A DNA stretch of 9,376 nucleotides from an uncultured bacterium. GTDB taxonomy: Bacteria > Verrucomicrobiota > Lentisphaeria > Oligosphaerales > Oligosphaeraceae. The notes below the pieces were generated by a model, which was not told the DNA's origin, searched no databases, and saw nothing but the letters and a program-made list of their open reading frames with translations. The DNA is taken from the NCBI GenBank assembly GCA_902783355.1, contig CACZQQ010000308.1, positions 1-9,376 on the forward strand, in the 5' to 3' direction. Within the stretch, counting starts at the first letter, position 1. Every line of letters begins with the position of its first letter. Below, piece after piece: positions 1 to 6,214 of this stretch. The position numbers were made by a program, and so were the translations under genes.

Positions 1-13
1 CCGTGGCGTCATC

Positions 14-33
14 GGACGCGCCGGAGCGCGTCC
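14..33 (-). terminator. Hairpin after the leftward three-gene operon
   Basis: Positions 14-21 and 26-33 form a perfect 8-bp inverted repeat (GGACGCGC / GCGCGTCC) around a 4-nt loop. Read on the minus strand the loop is UCCG closed by C-G, a member of the very stable cUNCGg tetraloop class. It begins 10 nt after the stop codon of the last minus-strand gene, which is where a terminator or 3'-end-stabilising stem would sit. No T-tract follows on the minus strand, so it is not a canonical intrinsic terminator. It could act with a factor, or as an mRNA 3' stem that blocks exonucleases. Confidence 0.5.
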
Positions 34-43
34 CTCCCGTGGC

Positions 44-1492
44 CTACTCCAGCATGCGGATGAACTCCTGCGCGGCCTGCGGGAGGCTGCCCGGATAGAC
101 GGCGCCGCCGCCCAGCGTGAAGACGCCGTCGAAGTTTCGGCAGCGCAGGATGGAGACCAGTTCGTGGATTTCGGCATTGCCCTGCGCGAGGCCCGTCGGC
201 GTCCCGTCCCAAAGGGCGTCGCAGACGTCCAGCTGTCCGATGACGCGGACGAATTTTCCTGCGCGCCAAGAATTCAGGAATGGGTTCTCTCCCGCGAGGG
301 CGAATCCGGCGGGATTGACGGCGAGGGCGCATGAGACCTTGGCCTCCGCCGCGAGGCGGGCCTGTTCCGCGTAGGCGGCGGCCGCCTGCAGGGCGCTCTG
401 GCAGCAGTTGGCGAAGACGACCGAAAGCCCCGCCTTCTTTAGTGCCTTAAATTGCACATCGCGGGCGGTCAGCGGCAGGATGAGCCGTTTGGTCTTGGCG
501 GCGCGGCAACGGGCGGCGAGCGCCTCGTAGTCGTTCGGCGGCACGGCGGCGCGCAGGGCGGTGACGACCATGCCCGCGTTGGCGAACTGGCGGGCGGCGT
601 CCGCCAGCGCCTCCTCCGTCATCGTGGCGCAGGCCTTCCCCTGGATGTAGTCGAATTCCACATGGTCGAGGCCGCTGCGCTGCATGTTCTCGATCATCTC
701 GGGCACATAGCGGCCGGCGAGACGGGAGGAGACGGAGAGGGTGAAGGCCTCGTCGGCGAGGAGGGCGTGGTCGATGGCGGCGCGCTGCCGCACGCAGTCC
801 GCGCAGGCGGGGTTGTCGCAGAGGGCGAAGGCGGGGTCGGCGCCGCCGACTTCCATGGCCACCTGCAGCATCTCCTTGGCCTTCAACAGCCTGACCTGCG
901 CGTTGCCGATGCGGGCGACCGTCATCGCGCCGCACTCCGCGAAGAGGCGGTCCAGCCCGATGAAATTGCGGTGCGGGCCCGGATAGAAGCGCCATGTGCG
1001 CGTGACGGTGCGCCCCTTGGGGTTGGTGCAGGTCTGCGTCGTGCTGCCGAGATACGGCAGTTCGAGCATGGCCTCCGCGCTGTGGAGCATGGTGTTGCGG
1101 TCCTGGTCGACGCCCAGGAGGCAGACGTAGCCGCCCGCATTGGCGATCTTCAGGAAGGGCGTCCCCTCGCCGTGGGCGGTCTCCGCCTCCCAATGGCCGG
1201 CCAGCAGCTCCTTCGCGCGGCCGCCGATGGCCGCCAGCGTCCCCACGGGCACATTGCTGACGACCGCGTCGGGCCGCTCCCTGAGCCGTTCCGTGATGAC
1301 GCCCAGCTTGCCGAAGACAGGCACGACGAGCGTGCCGCCCTTGCCCAGGACCTGCATGAAGGCGTCGATGACGCCGTCCGCGCCGCCCTCGACCTGCCCC
1401 AGACTGCTCAACGCACTGTGCAGCAGGACGATGTCGTTCTTCTTGAGCCCCATTCCGGCCAGGGCCTTGGCCAATTCCTGACGTTTCATCAT
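44..1492 (-). CDS. AAC(3)-family N-acetyltransferase fused to a TIM-barrel sugar-isomerase-like domain
   Basis: A 482-residue two-domain protein. Residues about 1-255 match the AAC(3)/YokD antibiotic acetyltransferase family: LLHSALSSLGQVEGGAD near residues 23-39, GKGGTLVVPVFG near 50-61, and LLGVDQDRNTMLHSAE near 125-140. The His in HSAE (residue 137) is the likely catalytic His. The usual RSxHP element reads VSNVP (78-82), so that His is missing. A Cys cluster, CDNPACADC (225-233), ends the domain. Residues about 255-482 resemble the AP-endonuclease-2/xylose-isomerase TIM barrel: early strand HVEFDY, strand LSVVFANCC, and a C-terminal TGLAQGNAEI plus NFDGVFTLGGG, where the family usually has P-x-G-x-G and a final barrel strand. 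The start at ATG 1492 (or the adjacent ATG 1489) follows two AGGAA copies, the nearer 8 nt upstream. The upstream extension to 1531 lies inside the preceding gene and is rejected. It is the third gene of the operon, 11 bp after the cyclase. AAC(3) homologues act on aminoglycosides or other amines using acetyl-CoA; the substrate here is unknown and a resistance role should not be assumed. Confidence 0.82.
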   Translation of the reverse strand: MMKRQELAKALAGMGLKKNDIVLLHSALSSLGQVEGGADGVIDAFMQVLGKGGTLVVPVFGKLGVITERLRERPDAVVSNVPVGTLAAIGGRAKELLAGHWEAETAHGEGTPFLKIANAGGYVCLLGVDQDRNTMLHSAEAMLELPYLGSTTQTCTNPKGRTVTRTWRFYPGPHRNFIGLDRLFAECGAMTVARIGNAQVRLLKAKEMLQVAMEVGGADPAFALCDNPACADCVRQRAAIDHALLADEAFTLSVSSRLAGRYVPEMIENMQRSGLDHVEFDYIQGKACATMTEEALADAARQFANAGMVVTALRAAVPPNDYEALAARCRAAKTKRLILPLTARDVQFKALKKAGLSVVFANCCQSALQAAAAYAEQARLAAEAKVSCALAVNPAGFALAGENPFLNSWRAGKFVRVIGQLDVCDALWDGTPTGLAQGNAEIHELVSILRCRNFDGVFTLGGGAVYPGSLPQAAQEFIRMLE

Positions 1493-1500
1493 GGTTGTTG

Positions 1501-1511
1501 TTCCTATTCCT
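1501..1511 (-). promoter_or_regulatory. Tandem ribosome binding site that fixes the acetyltransferase start
   Basis: On the minus strand two AGGAA copies (1507-1511 and 1501-1505) overlap the last codons and stop codon of the cyclase gene. The nearer copy is 8 nt from ATG 1492. The arrangement favours translational coupling and decides between start 1492 and the longer reading from 1531. Confidence 0.6.
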
Positions 1512-2151
1512 CTTCGGCAATGATGCGGCAAGGCATCTGTACCATTCCTTCCACAGGCAGGAAGGTCACGCTGATGCGGGCGGCGCCGCCGAGGCGGGCA
1601 AGCCCCTTCGGCATGCAGACGGTGCTGATTCCGGCGGCGAAGAGCCGCAGGAAGACCCCCTCCAGGCGGGGGCTTTCATAGATGTCCGAGACCAGCAGGC
1701 GGCAGCCGCTGGCGACGATCCAATCCACGGCGGAGGCGTCCAGCCACGTCTGCCGCCAGACCTCCTCGCCCTCGCCGCCCATCTCCCAGATGTCCTTCTC
1801 CTCCAGCGCGTGGACGACGAGGCAGGGGGCGCCGGGGGCCGTCCCGAAGGCGGCGGCCAGCTCGTCGGCGGTGACGGCGCCAGGCGACTGCAGCCGCTTC
1901 AGGTGGGCGACGCGCGCCTCCAGCCGCCAGAAGCGCTCCGGCGGGCAGTTGGCGGCGTCGGTGCCGTCGTCCGTCTCGCGGATGTGGCCGGGCACGTCCA
2001 GATAGGAGCCGCACATGGAGGAGCATTTCAGCTCGTGGATGACGCCCGTGTAGGCGGTCCGGTCGGACGACAGCGGCAGGAGGGTTGTCCTGACCTCCCA
2101 CGGAAAGTCGCGCTCCCGTGAGAAGGGCCGTGTCAAATCTATGACGCGCAT
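1504..2151 (-). CDS. Cyclase-family (kynurenine formamidase-like) protein with altered metal motif
   Basis: The 215 residues fit the PF04199 cyclase/arylformamidase fold at its usual length. It opens with VIDLTRPFS, the family's IDLTxPL strand. Residues 46-56 hold the signature segment, here MCGSYLDVPGH against the usual HxGTHxDxPxH. It carries a conserved SDIYESP segment near 155, and ends with an AGI...GLARL and LPVEGMVQMPCRIIA stretch typical of the C-terminal strands. Known members are metal-dependent hydrolases of N-formylkynurenine, cyclic amides or lactones, usually with Zn or Mn held by the motif's His and Asp residues. Here two ligand His positions are Met46 and Tyr50, while Asp52 and His56 remain, so classical metal chemistry is doubtful. 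No signal peptide is seen, so it is probably cytoplasmic. It lies 7 bp after the BNR gene; a GGAG (2162-2165) inside that gene's end is 10 nt before ATG 2151. Fold assignment is firm, function is not. Confidence 0.8.
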   Translation of the reverse strand: MRVIDLTRPFSRERDFPWEVRTTLLPLSSDRTAYTGVIHELKCSSMCGSYLDVPGHIRETDDGTDAANCPPERFWRLEARVAHLKRLQSPGAVTADELAAAFGTAPGAPCLVVHALEEKDIWEMGGEGEEVWRQTWLDASAVDWIVASGCRLLVSDIYESPRLEGVFLRLFAAGISTVCMPKGLARLGGAARISVTFLPVEGMVQMPCRIIAEEE

Positions 2152-2158
2152 GGACTTG

Positions 2159-3265
2159 CTACTCCAGCGTGACGGCGAGCTTCTGGAGGACGACCTCGTA
2201 TTTGTCCTGCGCGGGGCTGCGCCAGAAGGCGAGGAGCAGGTTGCCGTCGGCGAGGCGGTGGAGGGCGGGCTGGCCGAACTTCAGGTTGTAGAACTGCTCG
2301 GTGATGTTGCCCTTTGCGTTGGCGCCGCCGACTGCATCATATAACTCTATGGTATCCAAGGAGTTAAGTGTATTGGCGCCGACCTTCAGCGCGGTCAGGT
2401 AGACGCCGGGCTTGTCGCCTTCGCGGCGCGCCTGCACGAGGCCAAGCGTGTCGCCGTCCAGCGGAAGCAGGTTGGAGGCCTGGCCGGGCAGGCCCGTGTC
2501 GATGGAGGTCCAGGTGGCGCCGCCGTCGGAGGAGAGGGCGATGCGGTTGGTGAGGTGCTTGTTCGCCTTGAGGTCGAAGGCCCACGAGACGACGGCGATG
2601 CGGCCGTCGGGCAGGAGGGTGCCGCGGCACTCCCAGCAGGTGACGTCGCCGCCGCGGTGGAAGGTGCTCTTCTCGCGCCACGTCTGGCCGCCGTCGGTGC
2701 TCTCGAAGCAGAGGCCGACCTGCTGTTCGCCGGGCTTGATGCCGAAGGGCGGGCCGAAGGCGAGGAGGCGTCCGTCGGGCAGGAGCAGGGCGGGGCCGGA
2801 GAACTCGATGCCGTCGTAGGCGTGTTCGATGAAGACGGGCGCGCCGTAGGTCACGCCGCCGTCCTTGCTGAACTGCACGTAGTTGCGCACCTTCGGGAAG
2901 CGGCCGTACTTTTCGCAGTAGCCGGAGATGGAGAGCTCGGGCTCGTCGCGCTCGTAGCCGTAGCCGAGGGCGATGACGGTGCCGTCGGGCAGGGCGGTCG
3001 GCTTGGCGCAGGCGGAGAAGAGATGGCCGCCGGAGATGATTTCGTCCATGGCGCCGCGCATCTGCCACGAGAGGCCGTCTGCGCCGCAGGTGTAGATGAC
3101 GTTGCGCTGGTCGGCGGATTCGAAGCCCGTGCCGCCGACGACGAGCATGGCGAGGGTGCCGTCCTTCTTGACGCAGACGCCGGGGAAGATGCCGTTCGTG
3201 CCGCCGCACCAGTCGGCCTTCGGGGAGGCCAGGTATTCGCCGAGGAAGCTCTTCTTGAGTTTCAT
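2159..3265 (-). CDS. BNR/Asp-box repeat protein, sialidase-like beta-propeller
   Basis: A 368-residue protein with three clear Asp boxes, SKDGGVTY (133-140), STDGGQTW (189-196) and SSDGGATW (245-252), and a weaker one near GADGLSWQ (61-68). Repeated LPDGxxxA strands near 92, 161 and 218 mark successive propeller blades. Length and spacing fit a single six-bladed sialidase-superfamily propeller without extra lectin domains. The N-terminal FRIP element of true sialidases, which supplies an active-site Arg, is replaced by GIFPGV (25-30), so authentic sialidase activity is uncertain. It may be another exo-acting glycosidase, a lyase or a binding protein. No convincing signal peptide is visible (MKLKKSFLGEYLAS lacks a hydrophobic core), implying a cytoplasmic location. 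A GGAG (3272-3275) lies 6 nt before ATG 3265. It is the first gene of the leftward operon. Confidence 0.82.
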   Translation of the reverse strand: MKLKKSFLGEYLASPKADWCGGTNGIFPGVCVKKDGTLAMLVVGGTGFESADQRNVIYTCGADGLSWQMRGAMDEIISGGHLFSACAKPTALPDGTVIALGYGYERDEPELSISGYCEKYGRFPKVRNYVQFSKDGGVTYGAPVFIEHAYDGIEFSGPALLLPDGRLLAFGPPFGIKPGEQQVGLCFESTDGGQTWREKSTFHRGGDVTCWECRGTLLPDGRIAVVSWAFDLKANKHLTNRIALSSDGGATWTSIDTGLPGQASNLLPLDGDTLGLVQARREGDKPGVYLTALKVGANTLNSLDTIELYDAVGGANAKGNITEQFYNLKFGQPALHRLADGNLLLAFWRSPAQDKYEVVLQKLAVTLE

Positions 3266-3290
3266 GGATGTCTCCGTGTGGTTTTTGGGG

Positions 3291-3339
3291 TTGCAGAAAG
3301 AAATCGCAATAAGATAACCCGCGTTGCGGAAATCGCCGT
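3291..3339. repeat. Paired TTGCRGAAA / GAAATCGC repeats in the divergent spacer
   Basis: TTGCAGAAA at 3291-3299 recurs with one change as TTGCGGAAA at 3324-3332, and GAAATCGC occurs at 3300-3307 and 3329-3336. TTGC (3291-3294) also pairs with GCAA (3306-3309). The copies are about three helical turns apart (33 bp). They could be half-sites for a regulator serving one or both divergent operons, but chance recurrence cannot be excluded in so short a stretch. Confidence 0.25.
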
Positions 3340-3354
3340 CCGTGAGACCATAAT
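3324..3354 (+). promoter_or_regulatory. Candidate sigma-70-type promoter for the rightward genes
   Basis: TTGCGG (3324-3329) and CATAAT (3349-3354) resemble -35 and -10 boxes. The 19-bp spacer is longer than the preferred 17, so only the -10 is a good match. A start near 3361 would leave a leader of about 27 nt to ATG 3388 or 72 nt to ATG 3433. Promoter consensus in this lineage is assumed rather than known. Confidence 0.3.
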
Positions 3355-3371
3355 CGCGCGGCGCGGCATTA
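3351..3371. promoter_or_regulatory. Imperfect palindrome, possible operator
   Basis: TAATCGCGCG and GCGCGGCATTA form a 21-bp dyad around G3361, with 8 of 10 positions pairing (mismatches at 3355/3367 and 3356/3366). It overlaps the candidate -10 box and the probable transcription start, a position where a repressor would act. A 1-nt centre makes it better as a protein site than as an RNA hairpin. No known operator is recognised. Confidence 0.3.
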
Positions 3372-3432
3372 CATTAGGCGCGTTTACATGCTTCTGAAAA
3401 TCCCAACCTCCAACCCAAAGGCAAAGACGACT

Positions 3433-5154
3433 ATGATTTCCGACTGGCACGACAAGCAGGGCACCCTCCGGATCGGCGTGGCCTCCGACCACGGCGCAAA
3501 GGACAAGAAGGACCTCATCGCGGAGATGCTCAAGGGCCTCAACTATGCCGTGACCGACTTCGGCCCCTATGTCCTTGATCCGGAGGACGACTACTCCGAC
3601 TTCGCGGCCAAGCTGTGCCTCGCGCTGCGCGGCGGCGACATCGACTGCGGCATCCTCTTCTGCCGCAGCGGCGTCGGCATGTCCATCATCGCCAACCGCT
3701 TCCCCGGCATCCGCGCCGCCCTCTGCGAAGGCGCCCTCAAGGCCACCAAGAGCCGCGAGCACAACTGCAGCAACGTGCTGGTGGCCGGCACCGACGCCCT
3801 CACCGCCGAGCAGCTGCAGGAGATCGTGAAGGCGTGGCTGGCGACCCCCTACTCGAAGGAGGCCCGCCACACCCGCCGCCTCGAGAAGATCGAGCGCTAC
3901 TCCTACGACTCCATCAGCGCGCTGCGCACCGCCGACCCCGAACTGGCCGGCCTCATCGACGCGGAGGAGAAGCGCCAGAGCGAGGGCCTGGAGCTCATCG
4001 CCAGCGAGAACTTCACAAGCCCCGCCGTCTGCGCCGCCGTCGGCTCCATCCTGACCAACAAGTACGCCGAAGGCCTGCCCGGCAAGCGCTACTACAACGG
4101 CTGCGCCTTCGTGGACCAGATCGAGACCATCGCCATCGAGCGCGCCAAGGCCCTCTTCGGGGCGGAGGCCGCCAACGTGCAGCCCCACTCCGGCTCCCAG
4201 GCCAACATGGCCGCCTACTTCGCGTTGCTGCAGCCGGGCGACACCGTGCTCGGCATGAGCCTCGACGCGGGCGGCCACCTCACCCACGGTGCCGCCGTCA
4301 ACTTCTCCGGCAAGCTCTACGACTTCCAGGCCTACGGCGTCAGCCGCGAGACCGAGACCATCGACTACGACGCGCTGGAGAAGCAGGCGCTTGAAATCAA
4401 GCCGAAGCTGATTCTGGCGGGCGCCTCCGCCTATCCGCGCATCATCGACTTCCCGCGCCTCCGCGCCATCGCCGACAAGGTCGGATGCTACCTCATGGTG
4501 GACATGGCCCACATCGCGGGCCTCGTCGCCGCCGGCGTCCATCCGAGTCCCGTCCCCTACTGCGACGTGGTGACGACGACGACGCACAAGACGCTGCGCG
4601 GGCCGCGCGGCGGCATCATCCTCTGCAAGGAGTCCCTCATCAAGAAGATCAATTCGGCGGTCTTCCCCGGCATGCAGGGCGGCCCGCTGGAGCACATCGT
4701 GGCGGGCAAGGCGGTCTGCTTCGCGGAGGCGATGAAGCCCGAGTTCAAGGCCTACGCGAAACAGGTCGTCGCCAACTGCAAGCATCTTGCTGACTGTCTG
4801 GCGCGCAACGGCTTCCGCATCGTCTCCGGCGGCACCGACAACCATGTCATGCTCGTCGACCTGCGCCCGAAGGGCGTCAGCGGCCGCGACGCGGCGGACG
4901 CCATGGACCTGGCGGGCGTCACCGTCAACAAGAACATGATCCCCTTCGATCCCGCGAAGCCCGCGCTGACCAGCGGCCTGCGCATCGGCACCGCCGCCGT
5001 CACCACGCGCGGCATGAAGGAGCCGGAGATGGAGCGCATCGCCTCCTTCATCACGCGCGTCGTGGAGAACCTCGGCAACGAGGCCGTCTACGCGCAGGTG
5101 CACGACGAGGTGAAGGCGCTGGCCGCCCAGTTCCCCATGCCGCAGGTGATGTAG
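3433..5154 (+). CDS. glyA: Fusion of ribose-5-phosphate isomerase B and serine hydroxymethyltransferase
   Basis: A 573-residue fusion. Residues about 12-155 are RpiB/LacAB-type isomerase: IGVASDHG, then DYSDFA, then [10 protein letters not shown] with the likely catalytic Cys77, the SREHNCSN segment with His110, and [11 protein letters not shown] with His146. RpiB interconverts ribose-5-phosphate and ribulose-5-phosphate. Residues about 164-573 are a full-length GlyA: ELIASEN, KRYYNG, the PHSGSQAN loop, [16 protein letters not shown], the PLP-binding Lys386 in [14 protein letters not shown], and [11 protein letters not shown]. GlyA converts serine and tetrahydrofolate to glycine and methylene-tetrahydrofolate. 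Both halves appear catalytically intact, joined by about 10-15 residues. The reading frame stays open upstream to ATG 3388 (588 residues). I prefer 3433 because codons 3388-3432 lack the gene's G/C third-base bias and precede the first conserved strand; neither start has a strong Shine-Dalgarno. It is first in the rightward gene set, 18 bp before the GH29-like gene. Confidence 0.93.
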   Translation: MISDWHDKQGTLRIGVASDHGAKDKKDLIAEMLKGLNYAVTDFGPYVLDPEDDYSDFAAKLCLALRGGDIDCGILFCRSGVGMSIIANRFPGIRAALCEGALKATKSREHNCSNVLVAGTDALTAEQLQEIVKAWLATPYSKEARHTRRLEKIERYSYDSISALRTADPELAGLIDAEEKRQSEGLELIASENFTSPAVCAAVGSILTNKYAEGLPGKRYYNGCAFVDQIETIAIERAKALFGAEAANVQPHSGSQANMAAYFALLQPGDTVLGMSLDAGGHLTHGAAVNFSGKLYDFQAYGVSRETETIDYDALEKQALEIKPKLILAGASAYPRIIDFPRLRAIADKVGCYLMVDMAHIAGLVAAGVHPSPVPYCDVVTTTTHKTLRGPRGGIILCKESLIKKINSAVFPGMQGGPLEHIVAGKAVCFAEAMKPEFKAYAKQVVANCKHLADCLARNGFRIVSGGTDNHVMLVDLRPKGVSGRDAADAMDLAGVTVNKNMIPFDPAKPALTSGLRIGTAAVTTRGMKEPEMERIASFITRVVENLGNEAVYAQVHDEVKALAAQFPMPQVM

Positions 5155-5172
5155 CGTTCCCCACGATTCCAC

Positions 5173-6171
5173 ATGGCGCTGACAATACATTACAATGAGG
5201 AGGGGCTTGCGGACAGCGTGCCCACCTTCCTCTTCGACCAGGCGGAGACCTACTACGGCGACCCGCGCAGCGCCACGCTGGAGTGGTTCAGCGCGGCCTT
5301 CCTGGGCCTCTCGGTCTTCTACGGCCTGGCGGCCCTGACCGGCGAGCACGAAGACGCGCGCAAGGGGCGCGACGAGCTGGAGGCGCTCAAGCGGCATTTC
5401 ACCGCCAAGGGCTTCGACGCCATGGACATCGTGCAGCTGGCCATCGCCGCCGGCGCGCGCTACATCCTCTTCCCCGCCTGCTATGACGACGGCTTCTGCC
5501 TCTTCGGCTCCGAACTGACCGAATTCACCAGCAGCCGCGCCCCCGCCCGGCGGGATCTCGTGGCGGAGGTCGCCTCCGTCTGCGAATACCACGGCATCGG
5601 CCTCTTCCTCGAATACAGCCTGAGCGTGAACGCCCACCGCCATCCCGACGGCGTCCCGCAGGAGGCCGCCGCCGAATACATGGACTTCGTGCGCGGCCAG
5701 CTCCACGAGCTCTTCACGGGCTACGGCACCGTCGCGGGCATCTGCTTCGGCGGCCTCAAGCGCCTCAGGGCGCAGCTGCCCGACTTCGACGCGGCCGACC
5801 TCTACGCCATGGTGCGCCACCTGCAGCCGCAGGCCCTCGTCGCCTTCCGCGAAGGCTTCAACGGCACCGAGGACTTCTTCTCCGTGAAGGACGCCATTCC
5901 GCAGGAGCCGGGCCCCTTCCTCGCCAAGAACACGAAGTGCCCCGTGGAGATCCGCTGCTCGCTGTCGCCGGCCGGCCGCAGCTACAGCCCCGCCCAGGCC
6001 GGAAGGCATCTCGGCGCCGACGCCGTCTGGCAGGCGCTCGCCGAAGCGCACCGCGTGGACGCCAACCTCCTTGTGAACACGGCCCTCATGCCCGACGGCT
6101 CCCTCGACGGCGAGGACATCGACACCCTGTTGGAGGTCGGCCGACGCCTTGAGACCAAAGGCCGTCCGTGA
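5173..6171 (+). CDS. GH29 alpha-L-fucosidase-fold protein, probably altered or lost catalysis
   Basis: The 332 residues follow the GH29 catalytic barrel from end to end. EWFSAAFLGLSVFYG (37-51) matches EWFxxAKFGxFxHWG. FDAMDIVQLAIAAGARYI (81-98) and DDGF (105-108) match the FDAxxWxxLAKxAGAKY and HHDGF region. PARRDLVAEV and GIGLFLEYS match the next strands, and NLLVNTALMPDG (298-309) plus the last helix match NLLLNxxPxxDG. The fucose-contact and catalytic positions are changed: HWG is FYG (49-51), KHHDGF is CYDDGF (103-108), and the nucleophile strand WFDG is CFGG (191-194), placing Gly193 where the nucleophile Asp belongs. Glu259 in PVEIRC may match a conserved Glu. No signal peptide and no C-terminal beta-sandwich domain are seen. 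It starts 18 bp after the RpiB-GlyA stop, without a Shine-Dalgarno, and ends 43 bp before the ftsW-like gene. It may be a pseudoenzyme, binding protein or divergent hydrolase. Confidence 0.75.
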   Translation: MALTIHYNEEGLADSVPTFLFDQAETYYGDPRSATLEWFSAAFLGLSVFYGLAALTGEHEDARKGRDELEALKRHFTAKGFDAMDIVQLAIAAGARYILFPACYDDGFCLFGSELTEFTSSRAPARRDLVAEVASVCEYHGIGLFLEYSLSVNAHRHPDGVPQEAAAEYMDFVRGQLHELFTGYGTVAGICFGGLKRLRAQLPDFDAADLYAMVRHLQPQALVAFREGFNGTEDFFSVKDAIPQEPGPFLAKNTKCPVEIRCSLSPAGRSYSPAQAGRHLGADAVWQALAEAHRVDANLLVNTALMPDGSLDGEDIDTLLEVGRRLETKGRP

Positions 6172-6214
6172 CATCGTTTCCCACTCCACAAAACACGCGA
6201 AGCGCACAGAAAAT

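Noticed and set aside
44..1492. Aminoglycoside resistance gene interpretation
   Set aside because: Family membership alone does not show resistance. The fused barrel, operon context and missing RSxHP His point to a metabolic role.
452..1681. A 409-codon plus-strand open frame
   Set aside because: It is antisense to the acetyltransferase-barrel gene, which has clear family motifs; this frame has none.
2335..2365. AT-rich patch with TAACTC/GAGTTA inverted repeat inside the BNR gene
   Set aside because: The frame and propeller sequence continue through it (residues about 299-312). The stem is only 6 bp and has no partner structure, so it is probably a variable loop.
2555..3397. A 280-codon plus-strand open frame
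   Set aside because: It is antisense to the BNR-repeat gene and shows the repetitive Ala/Gly/Val/Glu pattern of a shadow frame.
6149..6214. TTG start adding 22 codons to the SEDS gene
   Set aside because: It would overlap the GH29-like gene, uses a rarer start codon, and adds residues not expected in the family; the GGAGG upstream is 12 nt away.
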